A stretch of DNA of 64,000 nucleotides from CAIWHR01 sp039931775 (GTDB lineage: Bacteria > Pseudomonadota > Gammaproteobacteria > Burkholderiales > Casimicrobiaceae). Below, piece by piece: positions 44,669-54,761 of this stretch. Positions within the stretch are counted from its first letter, which is position 1. The number at the start of each line of letters is the position of its first letter. Where the stretch lies: positions 1 to 64,000 of the forward strand of contig JBDTRG010000160.1 of the NCBI GenBank assembly GCA_039931775.1. The letters are read 5' to 3'. The translations under genes were made by a program, and so were the position numbers. The notes under the pieces are model-generated. The model searched no databases and was not told the DNA's origin. It saw only the letters and a program-made list of their open reading frames with translations.

Positions 44669-47600
44669 TTATAGCGCTGCCCCCGTCGCCGCGAGCTCCA
44701 GGGCCTCGGCGATATCGACGGCGACGACGCGCGAGATCCCCGGTTCGGGCATCGTGATGCCGACCAGCTGGTTCGCCATTTCCATGGTGATCTTGTTGTG
44801 CGAGATGAACAGGAACTGGGTTACCCGCGCCATGTCCTGCACCATTCGGCAGAAGCGGTCGGTGTTCGGATCGTCGAGCGGCGCGTCGACCTCGTCCAGC
44901 AGGCAGAACGGCGCCGGATTGAGCTGGAACAGCGCAAAGACAAGCGAGATCGCCGTCAGCGCCTTCTCCCCCCCCGAGAGCAGGTGGATCGACGCATTGC
45001 GCTTGCCCGGCGGCTGCGCGACGACCTGAACGCCGGAATCGAGGATCTCCTCGCCGGTCAGGACAAGCTCCGCCTTGCCGCCGCCGAACAGGACCGGGAA
45101 GAGCTTGGCGAAGTTGTCGTTGACGGTGTCGAACGTCTGTTGCAGAAGCTGGCGCGACTCGCGATCGATCTGCCGGATCGCGTTGTCGAGCGTTGCCATC
45201 GCCTCGTTGAGATCGGCGGCCTGCGCGTCCAGGTAGTCCTTACGCTCCTTCGCGATCTCGAGTTCGTCGAGGGCGGCGAGATTGACCGCGCCCAGCGCGG
45301 CGATCGCGTTCTGCAGACGTTCGATTTCGCCGGGCAGCGCGGACTTGTTGCCGAAGGCCTTGAGCTCGGCAGGGAGCGCGCCGAGCTCGGCGTTCGCTTC
45401 TGCGAGCTGGTCGGCGAACTGCTGGACTGCGAGGGCCACCGCCTGCTCCTTGAGCCGCATCTCCTCGATCTTCGCCCGCGCCGGCTCCTGCTTCTGCTGC
45501 GCGGCGAGGCGCGCCTCGTCCGCCGCACGCAAATCGGCGGCAAGGCCTTCCAGCCGATCGCGCGCCGCCGCCAGCGCCTGTTCGGCCTCAAAGCGCGCGC
45601 CCAACTGCTGCTGCAGCGCTTCCTCGACGGGCGTCCAATCGATCGCGGCGCGCTCGGAGGTCAGCTGCTGGAGCAGGTTGCGTTGCTGCGCTGCCTGCGC
45701 GGTCAGCGATTCGCGCCGCCGTTCGAGGTCGGCAAGCCGCTCGCGGCAACTCCTCTCGGCGAACGCCGCCTCTTGCGCGGCGCGCTCGGCGAGGCGGACC
45801 CGCTCGCGACCGCGCGCGAACTCGACCTCGGTTTCGTTCTGCGCGTGGCGGGCGGCATCGCGCTTCGCGATTTCATCGTGCAGCTTCAACTGCGCATCGG
45901 CGAGTTCCCGCGCCAGCGCTTCGCCCTGCGCCCGCTCGGTTGCCGCTTCCGCCGCGACTTCGGCGAGCTCGGCAACCACCTGGACGCGGCGCTTTTCTGC
46001 CGCTTCCTCGGCCTGCTTCAACTGCAGCAGCTCGAGATCGAGGTCATGGCTGCGCCGCTGCTGCGACGAGAACGCCATGCTCTCCGCGTGGTAGCGCTTC
46101 TGTGCGCCGTCCTGCTCGACCTCCACGGACGTCAGCGCATTGCGTGCGGCAAGCGCCGCTTCCCGCGCGCCGTCGATCCGATGCTCGAGCGACGAGAGTT
46201 CGCGCTGCCGGGCGAGCACGCCGTGCAGGTCGCTATCGGGCGCGAAAAAGCTGATTGACTGCGCGTTGACGAGGTGTCCCTGGGGTGTCACGAACGATTC
46301 GCCGATCGAAAGCGCCTGCCGATCGCGAATCGCCGTTCGGACGTCGTTTCGGCAGCGTACGCCGCGCAGCCAGTCGGCGAGGAGCCGCGCGATCTCCGGC
46401 CGCACTCGGCTCACCCGCGCGTAGAGAGTGTCGGCGGCATCTGCGCCCGCGATCGCCGGCATCCCGACCGCAGGCTCGTACACCGCGACGCGCGGCGGAC
46501 CGGTTGCGCCGGACGATGCTTCGTCCTGCCATCCGAGCGCGGTGTCCAGACGCTCGAGTTCGACCGCGTTGAGGCGCTCGCGCAGCACCGCCTCGAGCGC
46601 ATCCTCCCAGCCGGGTTCGATGTCGAGGCCCTGCCACAGCCGGTGCGCGCTCGCGAGTCCCTTTTCCTCCAGGAATCGCGTGCTGTCCTTGCCCTGGCCG
46701 ATCTTCGCCTGCAGCGCTTTGAGCGCTTCGGCGCGCGCAGCGATGTCGGCGAGCATCTGCCCGGCCTGCTGTGCGGCGTCGCTGGTCTTGCGCTGGCGTT
46801 CCTGCAGCGATTGAACGGCGTCGCGCAACGCATTCAAACCGGCCTCGCGCGACGCGAGTTCGGCGGTTTCCTGCCGAAGCTGCTCCTCGACTTCGGCGAT
46901 CTTGCCGGTCACGGGCGCCGCAAGCCCGGCGAGTTCGCCCTCGAGGCGCACACGGCGCTCGCCGAGCTGCGCTTCGACGCGACCGAGGTTCTCGCGCTTG
47001 GTTTCGAGCACGCGGATCGCCTGTTCGGCGAGCGCCACCTGCTGCTGCAAGGCGGCATGCCCGGATGCACGCTCGGCAACCGTCCGTTCCAGTACGGGTA
47101 AGGCCGTCGCGGCGATCCGCTCCTCGTTGGTCGCCTTCTCGCGCGCTTCGAGAGCCTCCTCGATCGCCCGTTCGAACGCGGCTCGATCTTCGAGTAGCGC
47201 CGCCTCCTGTCCGGCAAGCGCGCCGATCTGCTCGGTGAGCTGCGCAGCCTGCTGCGAGATCCGGGTCTCGCTCTCGCGTGCAAATGCAAGCTGCTGCTCG
47301 AGGCGAGTGACCTCGGCATTCGCCGCGTAGTAGTCCCCCTGCTTCCCGTGCAACGCATCGCCGGCCGCGTAATGGTCGGCGCGCAGCGCCTCGAGCTTCG
47401 CCTCGGCGGCGCGAATTTCAGCCTGCACGCCTTCGAGGGCGACGGTCAGCGTCGCGATCGCGCTCGTGTGCCGCTCGCGGGCGTTGGCTGCATCCTGCTG
47501 CTTCGAGAACCAGAGCAGGTGCTGCACGCGCTTCAGGCGCGTCTCGTGGTCACGGTATTCGGTGGCGACTTTCGCCTGCGCGTCGAGCTTCTCCAACTGG

Positions 47601-48208
47601 CTGCCGAGTTCGATCCGGATGTCTTCGACCCGCGCGAGGTTTTCCCGCGCGTCGGACAGGCGCCCCTCCGTCTCCTTACGGCGTTCCTTGTATTTGGAAA
47701 CCCCGGCAGCCTCTTCGAGGAAAACGCGCAATTCCTCCGGCTTGGCCTCGATGACGCGCGAGATCATGCCCTGCTCGATGATCGCGTACGCACGCGGACC
47801 GAGGCCCGTGCCGAGGAAGAGGTCGTGGATGTCGCGGCGGCGCACCGGAATGTTGTTGATGTAGTACGTCGAATCGCCGTCGCGCGTCAGCACCCGCTTG
47901 ATCGACAGGTCGGCGTACTGGCCCCACTGGCCGCCGATCCGCCCGGCGCTGTTGTCGAACGCGAGCTCGACCGATGCACGGCCGACCGGCTTGCGTTCGC
48001 CCGCGCCATTGAAGATGACGTCCTGCATCGACTCGCCACGCAGCGCCGACGCCTTCGATTCGCCGAGCACCCAGCGAACCGCGTCGATGACGTTGGACTT
48101 GCCGCAGCCGTTGGGCCCGACGATGCCGACGAGCTGCCCCGGCGTGCCGATGGCAGTCGGATCAACGAACGACTTGAACCCGGCGAGCTTGATCTGGGTG
48201 AGGCGCAA
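44669..48208 (-). CDS. smc: Chromosome partition protein SMC
   Basis: SMC is the core of the bacterial condensin that organises and separates chromosomes. The 1179-residue product has the N-terminal ATPase half with Walker A GPNGCGKS at 31-38 and ESMQDVIFNG, two long coiled coils (about 165-500 and 650-1020) and a hinge around 510-640. The C-terminal half holds the signature HLLSGGEKALTAISLVFALF and Walker B CLLDEVDAPLDDPN. Length is standard. It starts with TTG at 48208, giving MRLTQIKLAGFKSFVDPT. It is 76 bp upstream of zipA. scpA and scpB are not in the window. Confidence 0.97.
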   Translation of the reverse strand: MRLTQIKLAGFKSFVDPTAIGTPGQLVGIVGPNGCGKSNVIDAVRWVLGESKASALRGESMQDVIFNGAGERKPVGRASVELAFDNSAGRIGGQWGQYADLSIKRVLTRDGDSTYYINNIPVRRRDIHDLFLGTGLGPRAYAIIEQGMISRVIEAKPEELRVFLEEAAGVSKYKERRKETEGRLSDARENLARVEDIRIELGSQLEKLDAQAKVATEYRDHETRLKRVQHLLWFSKQQDAANARERHTSAIATLTVALEGVQAEIRAAEAKLEALRADHYAAGDALHGKQGDYYAANAEVTRLEQQLAFARESETRISQQAAQLTEQIGALAGQEAALLEDRAAFERAIEEALEAREKATNEERIAATALPVLERTVAERASGHAALQQQVALAEQAIRVLETKRENLGRVEAQLGERRVRLEGELAGLAAPVTGKIAEVEEQLRQETAELASREAGLNALRDAVQSLQERQRKTSDAAQQAGQMLADIAARAEALKALQAKIGQGKDSTRFLEEKGLASAHRLWQGLDIEPGWEDALEAVLRERLNAVELERLDTALGWQDEASSGATGPPRVAVYEPAVGMPAIAGADAADTLYARVSRVRPEIARLLADWLRGVRCRNDVRTAIRDRQALSIGESFVTPQGHLVNAQSISFFAPDSDLHGVLARQRELSSLEHRIDGAREAALAARNALTSVEVEQDGAQKRYHAESMAFSSQQRRSHDLDLELLQLKQAEEAAEKRRVQVVAELAEVAAEAATERAQGEALARELADAQLKLHDEIAKRDAARHAQNETEVEFARGRERVRLAERAAQEAAFAERSCRERLADLERRRESLTAQAAQQRNLLQQLTSERAAIDWTPVEEALQQQLGARFEAEQALAAARDRLEGLAADLRAADEARLAAQQKQEPARAKIEEMRLKEQAVALAVQQFADQLAEANAELGALPAELKAFGNKSALPGEIERLQNAIAALGAVNLAALDELEIAKERKDYLDAQAADLNEAMATLDNAIRQIDRESRQLLQQTFDTVNDNFAKLFPVLFGGGKAELVLTGEEILDSGVQVVAQPPGKRNASIHLLSGGEKALTAISLVFALFQLNPAPFCLLDEVDAPLDDPNTDRFCRMVQDMARVTQFLFISHNKITMEMANQLVGITMPEPGISRVVAVDIAEALELAATGAAL

Positions 48209-48313
48209 TGGAGCCTGGGGAAGTGATCTGCGGGATCGGCGGCACGCCGCCTGCCGGATTCCGGCGGGACTACAAGGCCCGTGGGTCGCTCCGGATGCCG
48301 CAAAAAACCGAAA

Positions 48314-49399
48314 TTATAGCCGAACCTGACGATCGGTCCCTCCGATCGCAACCGCCGGACACGCGACGTTGGCGGTCGGAAGGCGCTCCTCGTCGACGGC
48401 GTGGCACGCCACCCAGCCGCCGCCGGCAAACTCCTTGAGCACCGGGGTTTCCGCTCGACACCGATCGTCCGCGAATGGGCATCGCGGATGGAACGCGCAT
48501 CCGGACGGCGGGTCCAGCGGATTGGGAACTTCGCCGGCGACCGCCGTGCGCGCCTTTCCCGTCATCGACAGGTCGGGAACCGCCGCCAGCAGCATGCGCG
48601 TGTACGGGTGCTGCGGCGAGGCGAAGAGCCGCCTCGTCGGCGCGAGTTCAACGATACGACCGAGGTACATGACCCCGACGCGGTCGGCGATGTGATGGAC
48701 CACCGCGAGGTTGTGCGAAATGAACAGGTACGTGAGCCCCAGCCGGCGCTGGAGGTCGCGCATCAGGTTCAGCACCTGCGCCTGCACCGAAACGTCGAGC
48801 GCGGAGGTCGGCTCGTCGCAGACCAGGAACCGGGGCTCACTGGACAGTGCGCGCGCGATTGAGACGCGTTGCCGCTGTCCCCCCGAGAATTGATGCGGAT
48901 ACTTCGCGCCGTCGGCGGCGCCCAGTCCGACCTGCGCGAGCAGTTGCGCGACCCGCGCATCGACCTCGGCGCTGGCAATCCCCGGCACGTTCGCGCGGAT
49001 AGGCTCTGCGACGACGTCGGCGACCCGCCAGCGAGGATTGAGGCTCGCATAGGGATCCTGAAAGATCATCTGCATGCCGCGGCGCGCGGCTCGGCGGGCG
49101 GCGCCGCCGCCGGTCCCCGCACCGGCCAACACCACGCCGTCGAACTCGATCCTCCCGCGCGTCGGTTCGTACAACCCGACGATAAGACGCGCCACCGTCG
49201 ACTTGCCGCACCCCGATTCGCCGACGAGCCCGACCGTTTCGCCCCGCACGATCGACAGCGTGACGCCGTCGACCGCCTTCAGGTGCATCCGCGGCCTGCG
49301 CTCGAGCACACGATCGAGCCAGGGCGGGGACACGTCGAACGTCCGCGCAACATCGGTCAGCGTGAGCAGTGGCTCCGCCAAGCGTTCAGCCTCGGGCAA
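48314..49399 (-). CDS. Oligopeptide/dipeptide ABC transporter ATP-binding protein, DppF type (left operon)
   Basis: A 361-residue ATPase. It has Walker A GESGCGKST near 80, MQMIFQDPYASLNPRW, signature FSGGQRQRVSIARALS and Walker B VCDEPTSALDVSVQ. The C-terminal oligopeptide-type extension has a cysteine motif (CAFHPRCPFADDRC) typical of OppF/DppF. The start is a TTG at 49399 or another TTG six codons later; both overlap or adjoin the stop of the DppD-type gene. It is the last gene of the left operon. Confidence 0.9.
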   Translation of the reverse strand: MPEAERLAEPLLTLTDVARTFDVSPPWLDRVLERRPRMHLKAVDGVTLSIVRGETVGLVGESGCGKSTVARLIVGLYEPTRGRIEFDGVVLAGAGTGGGAARRAARRGMQMIFQDPYASLNPRWRVADVVAEPIRANVPGIASAEVDARVAQLLAQVGLGAADGAKYPHQFSGGQRQRVSIARALSSEPRFLVCDEPTSALDVSVQAQVLNLMRDLQRRLGLTYLFISHNLAVVHHIADRVGVMYLGRIVELAPTRRLFASPQHPYTRMLLAAVPDLSMTGKARTAVAGEVPNPLDPPSGCAFHPRCPFADDRCRAETPVLKEFAGGGWVACHAVDEERLPTANVACPAVAIGGTDRQVRL

Positions 49400-50351
49400 G
49401 CCAGCACGCGGCGCGGGTTGCGCCCACTTGCAGCAGTTCCGGGCGATCGTGCCGGCAGCGCTCGATCGCGCGCGGGCATCGCGGGTGATACGCGCAGCCC
49501 ACGGGAACCGCGTTGAGACGCGGCATCGCGCCGTCGATCTGCGTGAGGCGATCGCGCTCCTCGACGATCGACGGGATCGAACCCATCAGCCCCACCGTAT
49601 AGGGGTGCGCGCAGCGGTGAATCACGTCGGCGACCGGGCCGATTTCGACAATGCGCCCCGCGTACATCACCGCGACGCGGTCGGCGGTCTCCGCGATGAC
49701 CCCCATGTCGTGCGTGACCAGCATCACGGCGGTGCCGTGGTCGCGGCACAGGCGCTTGATAAGCTGGATGATCTGCGCCTGGATCGACACGTCGAGCGCA
49801 GTCGTCGGCTCGTCGGCGATGATGAGCTTGGGGCTTGCCGCGATCGCGAGAGCGATGACGACCCGCTGTCGCATGCCGCCCGAGAATTGGTGCGGGTAGT
49901 GGTCGATCCGGCGCGCCGCGGCGGAAATGCCGACTTCCTCGAGCAGCGCGATCGCCCGCGCCCTCGCGGCCGACGGCCCGAGGTCGAGATGCGTCTCTAT
50001 CGTCTCGACCAGCTGACGTCCCACCGTGTACAACGGATTGAGGGAGGTCAGCGGGTCCTGGAAGACCGCGCCGATCTCCCGCCCGCGGATCTTGCGCATC
50101 GCATCGTACGGCAGGTTGTCGATGCGTCGGCCGGCGAGCCATACTTCGCCGCCGGCGATGCGGCCGGGTGGATCGATGAGTCCGATGACCGCCGCGCCGG
50201 TCAGTGACTTTCCTGCGCCGGACTCGCCGACCACGCCCAGAACCTCGCCGGGGGCGATGTCGAACGAGATGTCGTGCACGGCGGTCAGCGTGCCGTGGCG
50301 CGTCGGAAATTCGACGCACAGATTCGAGACGCAGAGGAGCGGCGCGTTCAA
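49386..50351 (-). CDS. Oligopeptide/dipeptide ABC transporter ATP-binding protein, DppD type (left operon)
   Basis: A 321-residue ATPase: Walker A GESGAGKSLTG near 43, AVFQDPLTSLNPLYTVG, signature FSGGMRQRVVIALAIA, Walker B IADEPTTALDVSIQ, and the C-terminal cysteine motif CAYHPRCPRAIERC. The TTG start at 50351 overlaps the permease stop (TTGA), so translation is coupled. It forms the ATPase pair with the DppF-type gene. Confidence 0.91.
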   Translation of the reverse strand: MNAPLLCVSNLCVEFPTRHGTLTAVHDISFDIAPGEVLGVVGESGAGKSLTGAAVIGLIDPPGRIAGGEVWLAGRRIDNLPYDAMRKIRGREIGAVFQDPLTSLNPLYTVGRQLVETIETHLDLGPSAARARAIALLEEVGISAAARRIDHYPHQFSGGMRQRVVIALAIAASPKLIIADEPTTALDVSIQAQIIQLIKRLCRDHGTAVMLVTHDMGVIAETADRVAVMYAGRIVEIGPVADVIHRCAHPYTVGLMGSIPSIVEERDRLTQIDGAMPRLNAVPVGCAYHPRCPRAIERCRHDRPELLQVGATRAACWLARG

Positions 50352-51307
50352 CGCAGCTTCGGATTGAGCGCGTCACGCAGCCAATCGCCGAGCAGGTTGA
50401 TCGCGAGCACCATGATCACCAGCGCGGCGCCGGGGAAAATCGTTATCCACCACTCGCCGGAGAACAGGAAGTCGTTGCCTACGCGGATCAGCGTGCCGAG
50501 CGACGGCTCGGTCGGCGGCACGCCGACGCCGAGAAACGACAGCGTCGCTTCCGTAATCACGGCGGTGGCGATGTTGATCGTCGCCAGCACGAGAACCGGG
50601 CCGAGGACATTCGGAAGCAGGTGGCGCCGCATGATGCCGAAGGGCGAGATACCGATGACGCGCGCCGCCTGGACGTACTCCTTGTTCTTTTCGACCATCG
50701 TCCCGCCGCGGACCGTGCGCGCGTACTGCACCCAGTTTGCCGCGCCGATCGCTAAGATCAGCACGAACAACGCGACGGTTGCATGGGCGTCTCGCGGCAG
50801 CACCGCGCGCGCGACGCCGTCGATCAGCAAGGCGATCAGGATCGCCGGAAACGAGAGCTGGACGTCGGCAATGCGCATGATCAGCGCATCCGTCCTGCCA
50901 CCGACGTAACCGGCGACGAGGCCGAGCGATACGCCGACGACGATCGCCAGCGCCACCGAAGCGAGCCCTACCAGCAGCGAGATGCGTGCGCCGAACATGA
51001 TCGCCGACAACACGTCCCGACCCTGATCGTCGGTGCCGAAAGGATAGCCCGGCTTCGCACCGGGCAGCCAGGCCGGAGGCGACAGCGCGTCGGAAAGGTT
51101 CAACGTCTTGAGATCGAACGGATTGTGGGGGGCGATCCACGGCGCGAACAGAGCGGCGCCGAGACAGATCGCCAGGACGATCGCAGAGGCGATGGCGACC
51201 GGTGATCGGCGAAAGCTCCACCCGAGGTCGCTCGACCACGCCGTGGTGACACGCGCGCGAAGGCCCGGTCGCCGCAGCGCCGGCTCGCCGGTGACGCGAG
51301 CGTTCAT
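50348..51307 (-). CDS. Dipeptide/oligopeptide ABC transporter permease, DppC type (left operon)
   Basis: A 319-residue permease with about six membrane helices. Marks of the DppC family are FGTDDQGRDVLSAIMFGARISLLVG, the EAA loop YVQAARVIGISPFGIMRRHLLPN, and TEATLSFLGVGVPPTEPSLGTLI. ATG at 51307 overlaps the stop of the DUF2817 gene (ATGA). It should pair with the DppB-type permease at 53622-54602, from which it is separated by two hydrolase genes. Confidence 0.92.
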   Translation of the reverse strand: MNARVTGEPALRRPGLRARVTTAWSSDLGWSFRRSPVAIASAIVLAICLGAALFAPWIAPHNPFDLKTLNLSDALSPPAWLPGAKPGYPFGTDDQGRDVLSAIMFGARISLLVGLASVALAIVVGVSLGLVAGYVGGRTDALIMRIADVQLSFPAILIALLIDGVARAVLPRDAHATVALFVLILAIGAANWVQYARTVRGGTMVEKNKEYVQAARVIGISPFGIMRRHLLPNVLGPVLVLATINIATAVITEATLSFLGVGVPPTEPSLGTLIRVGNDFLFSGEWWITIFPGAALVIMVLAINLLGDWLRDALNPKLR

Positions 51308-52422
51308 GCTTTGGCGAGGCATGCAAGCGCGCGCGACGTCGCGTCCCGCGCCTGCGCGACGACCGCGATCTTCCAGTCGTCGGCATCGATGTAGAACGCG
51401 TCGCGCATCCCTTGCCGGATCGACGCGCGCAACGCCGGCGGGGCTTCCGGATGAAGATGCAACCAGTGATCGGCACGCAGCGCCAGCAGCATGGCGGGCA
51501 GCGGCAGCGTTCCGTACTCGAGGCCGATCCCCGTGTACTCGACGCCCGCACACTCTTCGTACGCCGAATTGAACATGAGACCTGTCAGTTCGGCGGATGA
51601 CGACGATGCGTCGTAGATCGACGTGACCTCTGCACCCCACCATGCGCGCGTGCGAGCCAGATCCGCTGCATCGTTGCGCCCGGCGAAGATCTTCTCACCC
51701 AAGCCACGCGGACCGAGTCCGGTGTGGATGTCGATCCACCCGAAACGCCTGCGGCCAGCCGCATGGCGGCGGAGCACGGCGCGCATGGTCCGATTGCTCC
51801 AGGTCGCCCGCGTGCCGCCGTAGAACAGGCCGTCCGGATACGCGTATTGACCGCCGGTCACCGCGGTCTGGTAGGTCCGTGCGCCGTGCGCCGCGATGTA
51901 CGCCAGACTCTTCGCCTCGTGCTCGGCCGACGGCGGCCAGTGCGGCGGCAGCAACAGGTCGTGAATGTCGGCGTAGCCCGCGTTGACGGGTGGCGGAACC
52001 GAGAAATCGCGGAAGTTGCGGTTCAGGTCGACGTTGTCCTCGTTGACCCGTCGCCCGAACGAGAAACCGTGGGGATTCACGGCATGCACCCACACGACAG
52101 CAACGCCCGAATCGACGGCCGTGCGGGAAACGCCCGCGTCGTGCATCAGCGCGATCTGCACCCCGGAACCGCAGTACCCTTCGATGCCGTGGGTCGCCGA
52201 CGTCAACACGAGCACGCCCTGGGCGGTCGGCGATCCGGCGAGAGCGACGTCGATCGCGAGCGGCTCGCCGTCGACGCCGGTGCGATCCGGCATCAGATGC
52301 GTTTCAACAGCATGCCCGGCGGCCCGCGCGGCGGCGACGAACTTCGCGCGCGCCTCGGCGTAGCTACGGGAAAAGTGCGGGAGCGGATCCAACGGGGATC
52401 GTCGTAACGCGGGAAATGGCAA
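51304..52422 (-). CDS. DUF2817 protein, M14 carboxypeptidase-like
   Basis: A 372-residue protein of the DUF2817 family, distantly related to zinc carboxypeptidases (M14). The first zinc motif is His78-x-x-Glu81 (THGIEGYCGSG); NVDLNRNF follows; the third zinc ligand is probably in WIDIHTGLG, and the catalytic glutamate in GIGLEYGT. No signal peptide, so it should act in the cytoplasm. The TTG at 52422 is the furthest start consistent with the upstream stop; a TTG at 52392 (before DPLPHFSRSY) is an alternative. Being inside a peptide transporter operon, it probably trims imported peptides or deacylates an amino acid derivative. Confidence 0.82.
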   Translation of the reverse strand: MPFPALRRSPLDPLPHFSRSYAEARAKFVAAARAAGHAVETHLMPDRTGVDGEPLAIDVALAGSPTAQGVLVLTSATHGIEGYCGSGVQIALMHDAGVSRTAVDSGVAVVWVHAVNPHGFSFGRRVNEDNVDLNRNFRDFSVPPPVNAGYADIHDLLLPPHWPPSAEHEAKSLAYIAAHGARTYQTAVTGGQYAYPDGLFYGGTRATWSNRTMRAVLRRHAAGRRRFGWIDIHTGLGPRGLGEKIFAGRNDAADLARTRAWWGAEVTSIYDASSSSAELTGLMFNSAYEECAGVEYTGIGLEYGTLPLPAMLLALRADHWLHLHPEAPPALRASIRQGMRDAFYIDADDWKIAVVAQARDATSRALACLAKA

Positions 52423-52425
52423 ACG

Positions 52426-53613
52426 TCACTTCGCGATCGGCATCGCGGTTTCCGCGATGGCCGCGAGGTAGCCGGCGCCGAGCGGGATCACTTCGTCATT
52501 GAAATCGTAGGTGCTGTTGTGCAGGAAGCAGCCGCCTTCCGCGCCGCCCTGCCCCAGCCGCGCCATCGCGCCGGGCTTCGCCTGCAACATGAACGAGAAA
52601 TCCTCCGCGCCCATCGACGGGTCGAGATTGCGCACCACGTTGTCGCGGCCTACCAGAGCCTCGGCGACATCGATCGCGAGTTCGGCCTCGCGCGGATGGT
52701 TGACGGTCGCCGGATAGACTCGCTCGTACTTGAGCGTCGCTTTCGCGCCGAACGCGGCCGCGATCGTCGGCACGAGTTCGCCGAGCCGACGCTCGATCAT
52801 GTCCTGCGTCGCCGGACGGAACGTGCGAACGGTGCCGACGAGTTTCGCATGTGAAGGGATCACGCTCATCGCGCCCGGATTGCCGGCCTGCATCGCGCAG
52901 AGGCTCACCACCGCCGTATCGATCGGACTCACGTTGCGCGAGACGATCGACTGCACGGCCGTGATCATGTGGGCGGCAACCAGCACCGGATCGATCGCCG
53001 CATGCGGATGCGCGCCGTGACCGCCCTTGCCGTCGATCGTGATCTCGATACGGTCCGCCGCCGCCATTGCCGGCCCCGGCGTGATGCCGATGCGCCCGGG
53101 CGGCAACCCGGGCCAGTTGTGCAGCGCATAGACCTGCTCCGCGGGGAAGCGTTCGAAGAGCCCATCCTCGATCATCGCCTTGGCGCCAGCGTAGCCCTCC
53201 TCGCCCGGCTGAAAGATCAGGAAGGCGGTCCCGTCGAAATTGCGGGTCTCCGCGAGGTACCGCGCCGCGGCGAGCAACATCGTCGTGTGGCCATCGTGGC
53301 CGCAGCCGTGCATCCGGCCGTCGTAGCGCGACTTGTGCGCGAACTCGTTTTCCTCCTGCATTGGCAGCGCGTCCATGTCGGCGCGCAAGCCGACGGCACG
53401 CCCACGGGTGTCAGCGCGCCCACGGATCACAGCGACGATGCCGGTCTGTCCGATCCCCGTGTGATGTTCGATCCCGAGCGCCGCGAGCCGGCCGGCGACG
53501 ATCGTCGCGGTCCGATGCTCCTCGAAGCCCAATTCGGGATGCATGTGCAGGTCGCGTCGCAGCTCCGTGAATTCGGCTTGCCAACGGCGGATGTGCGAAA
53601 CGGGATTCGACAT
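52426..53613 (-). CDS. M20-family amidohydrolase/aminoacylase (IAA-amino acid or hippurate hydrolase-like)
   Basis: A 395-residue M20D peptidase. It starts SHIRRWQAEFTELRRDLHMHPELGFEE. Metal ligands are Cys104 and His106 (MHGCGHDGHT), catalytic Glu138-Glu139 (QPGEEG), HNWPG, and the dimerisation domain with GKGGHGAHPHAAIDPV. Enzymes of this group remove acyl or aryl groups from amino acids. Start ATG at 53613 lies 8 bp after the DppB stop. Together with DUF2817 it suggests that the left operon imports acylated amino acids or short peptides and cleaves them inside the cell. Confidence 0.92.
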   Translation of the reverse strand: MSNPVSHIRRWQAEFTELRRDLHMHPELGFEEHRTATIVAGRLAALGIEHHTGIGQTGIVAVIRGRADTRGRAVGLRADMDALPMQEENEFAHKSRYDGRMHGCGHDGHTTMLLAAARYLAETRNFDGTAFLIFQPGEEGYAGAKAMIEDGLFERFPAEQVYALHNWPGLPPGRIGITPGPAMAAADRIEITIDGKGGHGAHPHAAIDPVLVAAHMITAVQSIVSRNVSPIDTAVVSLCAMQAGNPGAMSVIPSHAKLVGTVRTFRPATQDMIERRLGELVPTIAAAFGAKATLKYERVYPATVNHPREAELAIDVAEALVGRDNVVRNLDPSMGAEDFSFMLQAKPGAMARLGQGGAEGGCFLHNSTYDFNDEVIPLGAGYLAAIAETAMPIAK

Positions 53614-53621
53614 GAGCGCCT

Positions 53622-54602
53622 TCAGGTCGTGGCGACGCGCTCGACGCGCAATCGCGGATCGACCGCGTAGTAGAGAAGGTCGACGATCAGGTTCAGCAGC
53701 ACGAAAACGAGCGCGATGAAGCAGAGGTACGCCGCCATCACGGGGATATCCGCGAAGTTCACGGCCTGAATGAACAGCAGGCCCATTCCGGGCCATTGGA
53801 ACACGGTTTCGGTGATGATCGCGAACGCGATGATCGCGCCGAGTTGCAATCCCGTGATCGTGATCACCGGGACCAGCGTGTTCTTGAGCGCATGGCCGAA
53901 GTGGATCGCGCGATCGGTCAACCCGCGGGCGCGCGCGAACTTGATGTAATCGGTGCGCAGCACTTCGAGCATTTCCGAACGAACGAGCCGCATGATCAGC
54001 GTCAGCTGGAAGAGCGACAACGTGATCGCCGGCAGGATCAGCGCCTTCAATCCGCTTTTCGTCAGGAGCCCCGTCGACCACCAGCCGAGGGCGACCGTTT
54101 CGCCGCGTCCGAACGAGGGCAGCCAGCCGAGCATCACCGCGAAAACCAGGATGAGCAGTATGCCGATCAGGAAGGTCGGCAGGCTGACGCCAACGAGCGA
54201 TGCGGCGAGCAGGACGTGCGCGAGCCACGTGTCTCGCTTCAGCGCGGTATAGACGCCCAGCGGAATGCCGACGACGATCGCGATCAGCGCCGCGGCCATC
54301 GACAATTCGATCGTCGCGGGCAGTCGTTCCTTCAGCAGCGTCGAGACCGATCGGCCCTGGCGCAACGAAATGCCGAATTCACCTTGCGCTGCGTTGCCGA
54401 CAAATCGAAGGAACTGCACATGGGTAGGACGATCGAGGCCGAGTTCAGCACGAAGGCGGGCGCGATCGTCGAGTGTTGCGTCCTGCCCGACCATGAAGCT
54501 GATCGGATCGCCGGTGAAATTGAACAAACCGAACGCAATGAGCGCGACGACCGCCATCACGGCGAACGACTGGAGGACGCGGCGGAGGACGAAAGCGAGC
54601 AA
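53622..54602 (-). CDS. Dipeptide/oligopeptide ABC transporter permease, DppB type (left operon)
   Basis: A 326-residue permease. The first helix begins MLAFVLRRVLQSFAVMAVVALI, then FNFTGDPISFMVG, the EAA loop DYIKFARARGLTDRAIHFGHALKN, and TETVFQWPGMGLLFIQAV, all DppB marks. It starts with TTG at 54602 and is the first gene of the left operon, 160 bp from the divergent right operon. The left operon has permeases, two ATPases and two hydrolases but no binding protein. Confidence 0.92.
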   Translation of the reverse strand: MLAFVLRRVLQSFAVMAVVALIAFGLFNFTGDPISFMVGQDATLDDRARLRAELGLDRPTHVQFLRFVGNAAQGEFGISLRQGRSVSTLLKERLPATIELSMAAALIAIVVGIPLGVYTALKRDTWLAHVLLAASLVGVSLPTFLIGILLILVFAVMLGWLPSFGRGETVALGWWSTGLLTKSGLKALILPAITLSLFQLTLIMRLVRSEMLEVLRTDYIKFARARGLTDRAIHFGHALKNTLVPVITITGLQLGAIIAFAIITETVFQWPGMGLLFIQAVNFADIPVMAAYLCFIALVFVLLNLIVDLLYYAVDPRLRVERVATT

Positions 54603-54761
54603 GCGAGCCCGGAAGCCTTGTGCGGCGCCCGATTTCGCCCGCGGGTAGCCGGCGCGCCGAGCGCCACCCGATGATGCCCAAAGCCCTCGGGACCGTCAAT
54701 GCGTGGGCGGCGCACAAGCCGAATTGTGGTTCAATGGGCGCTTCGCACGCCGCTCCCGGCA

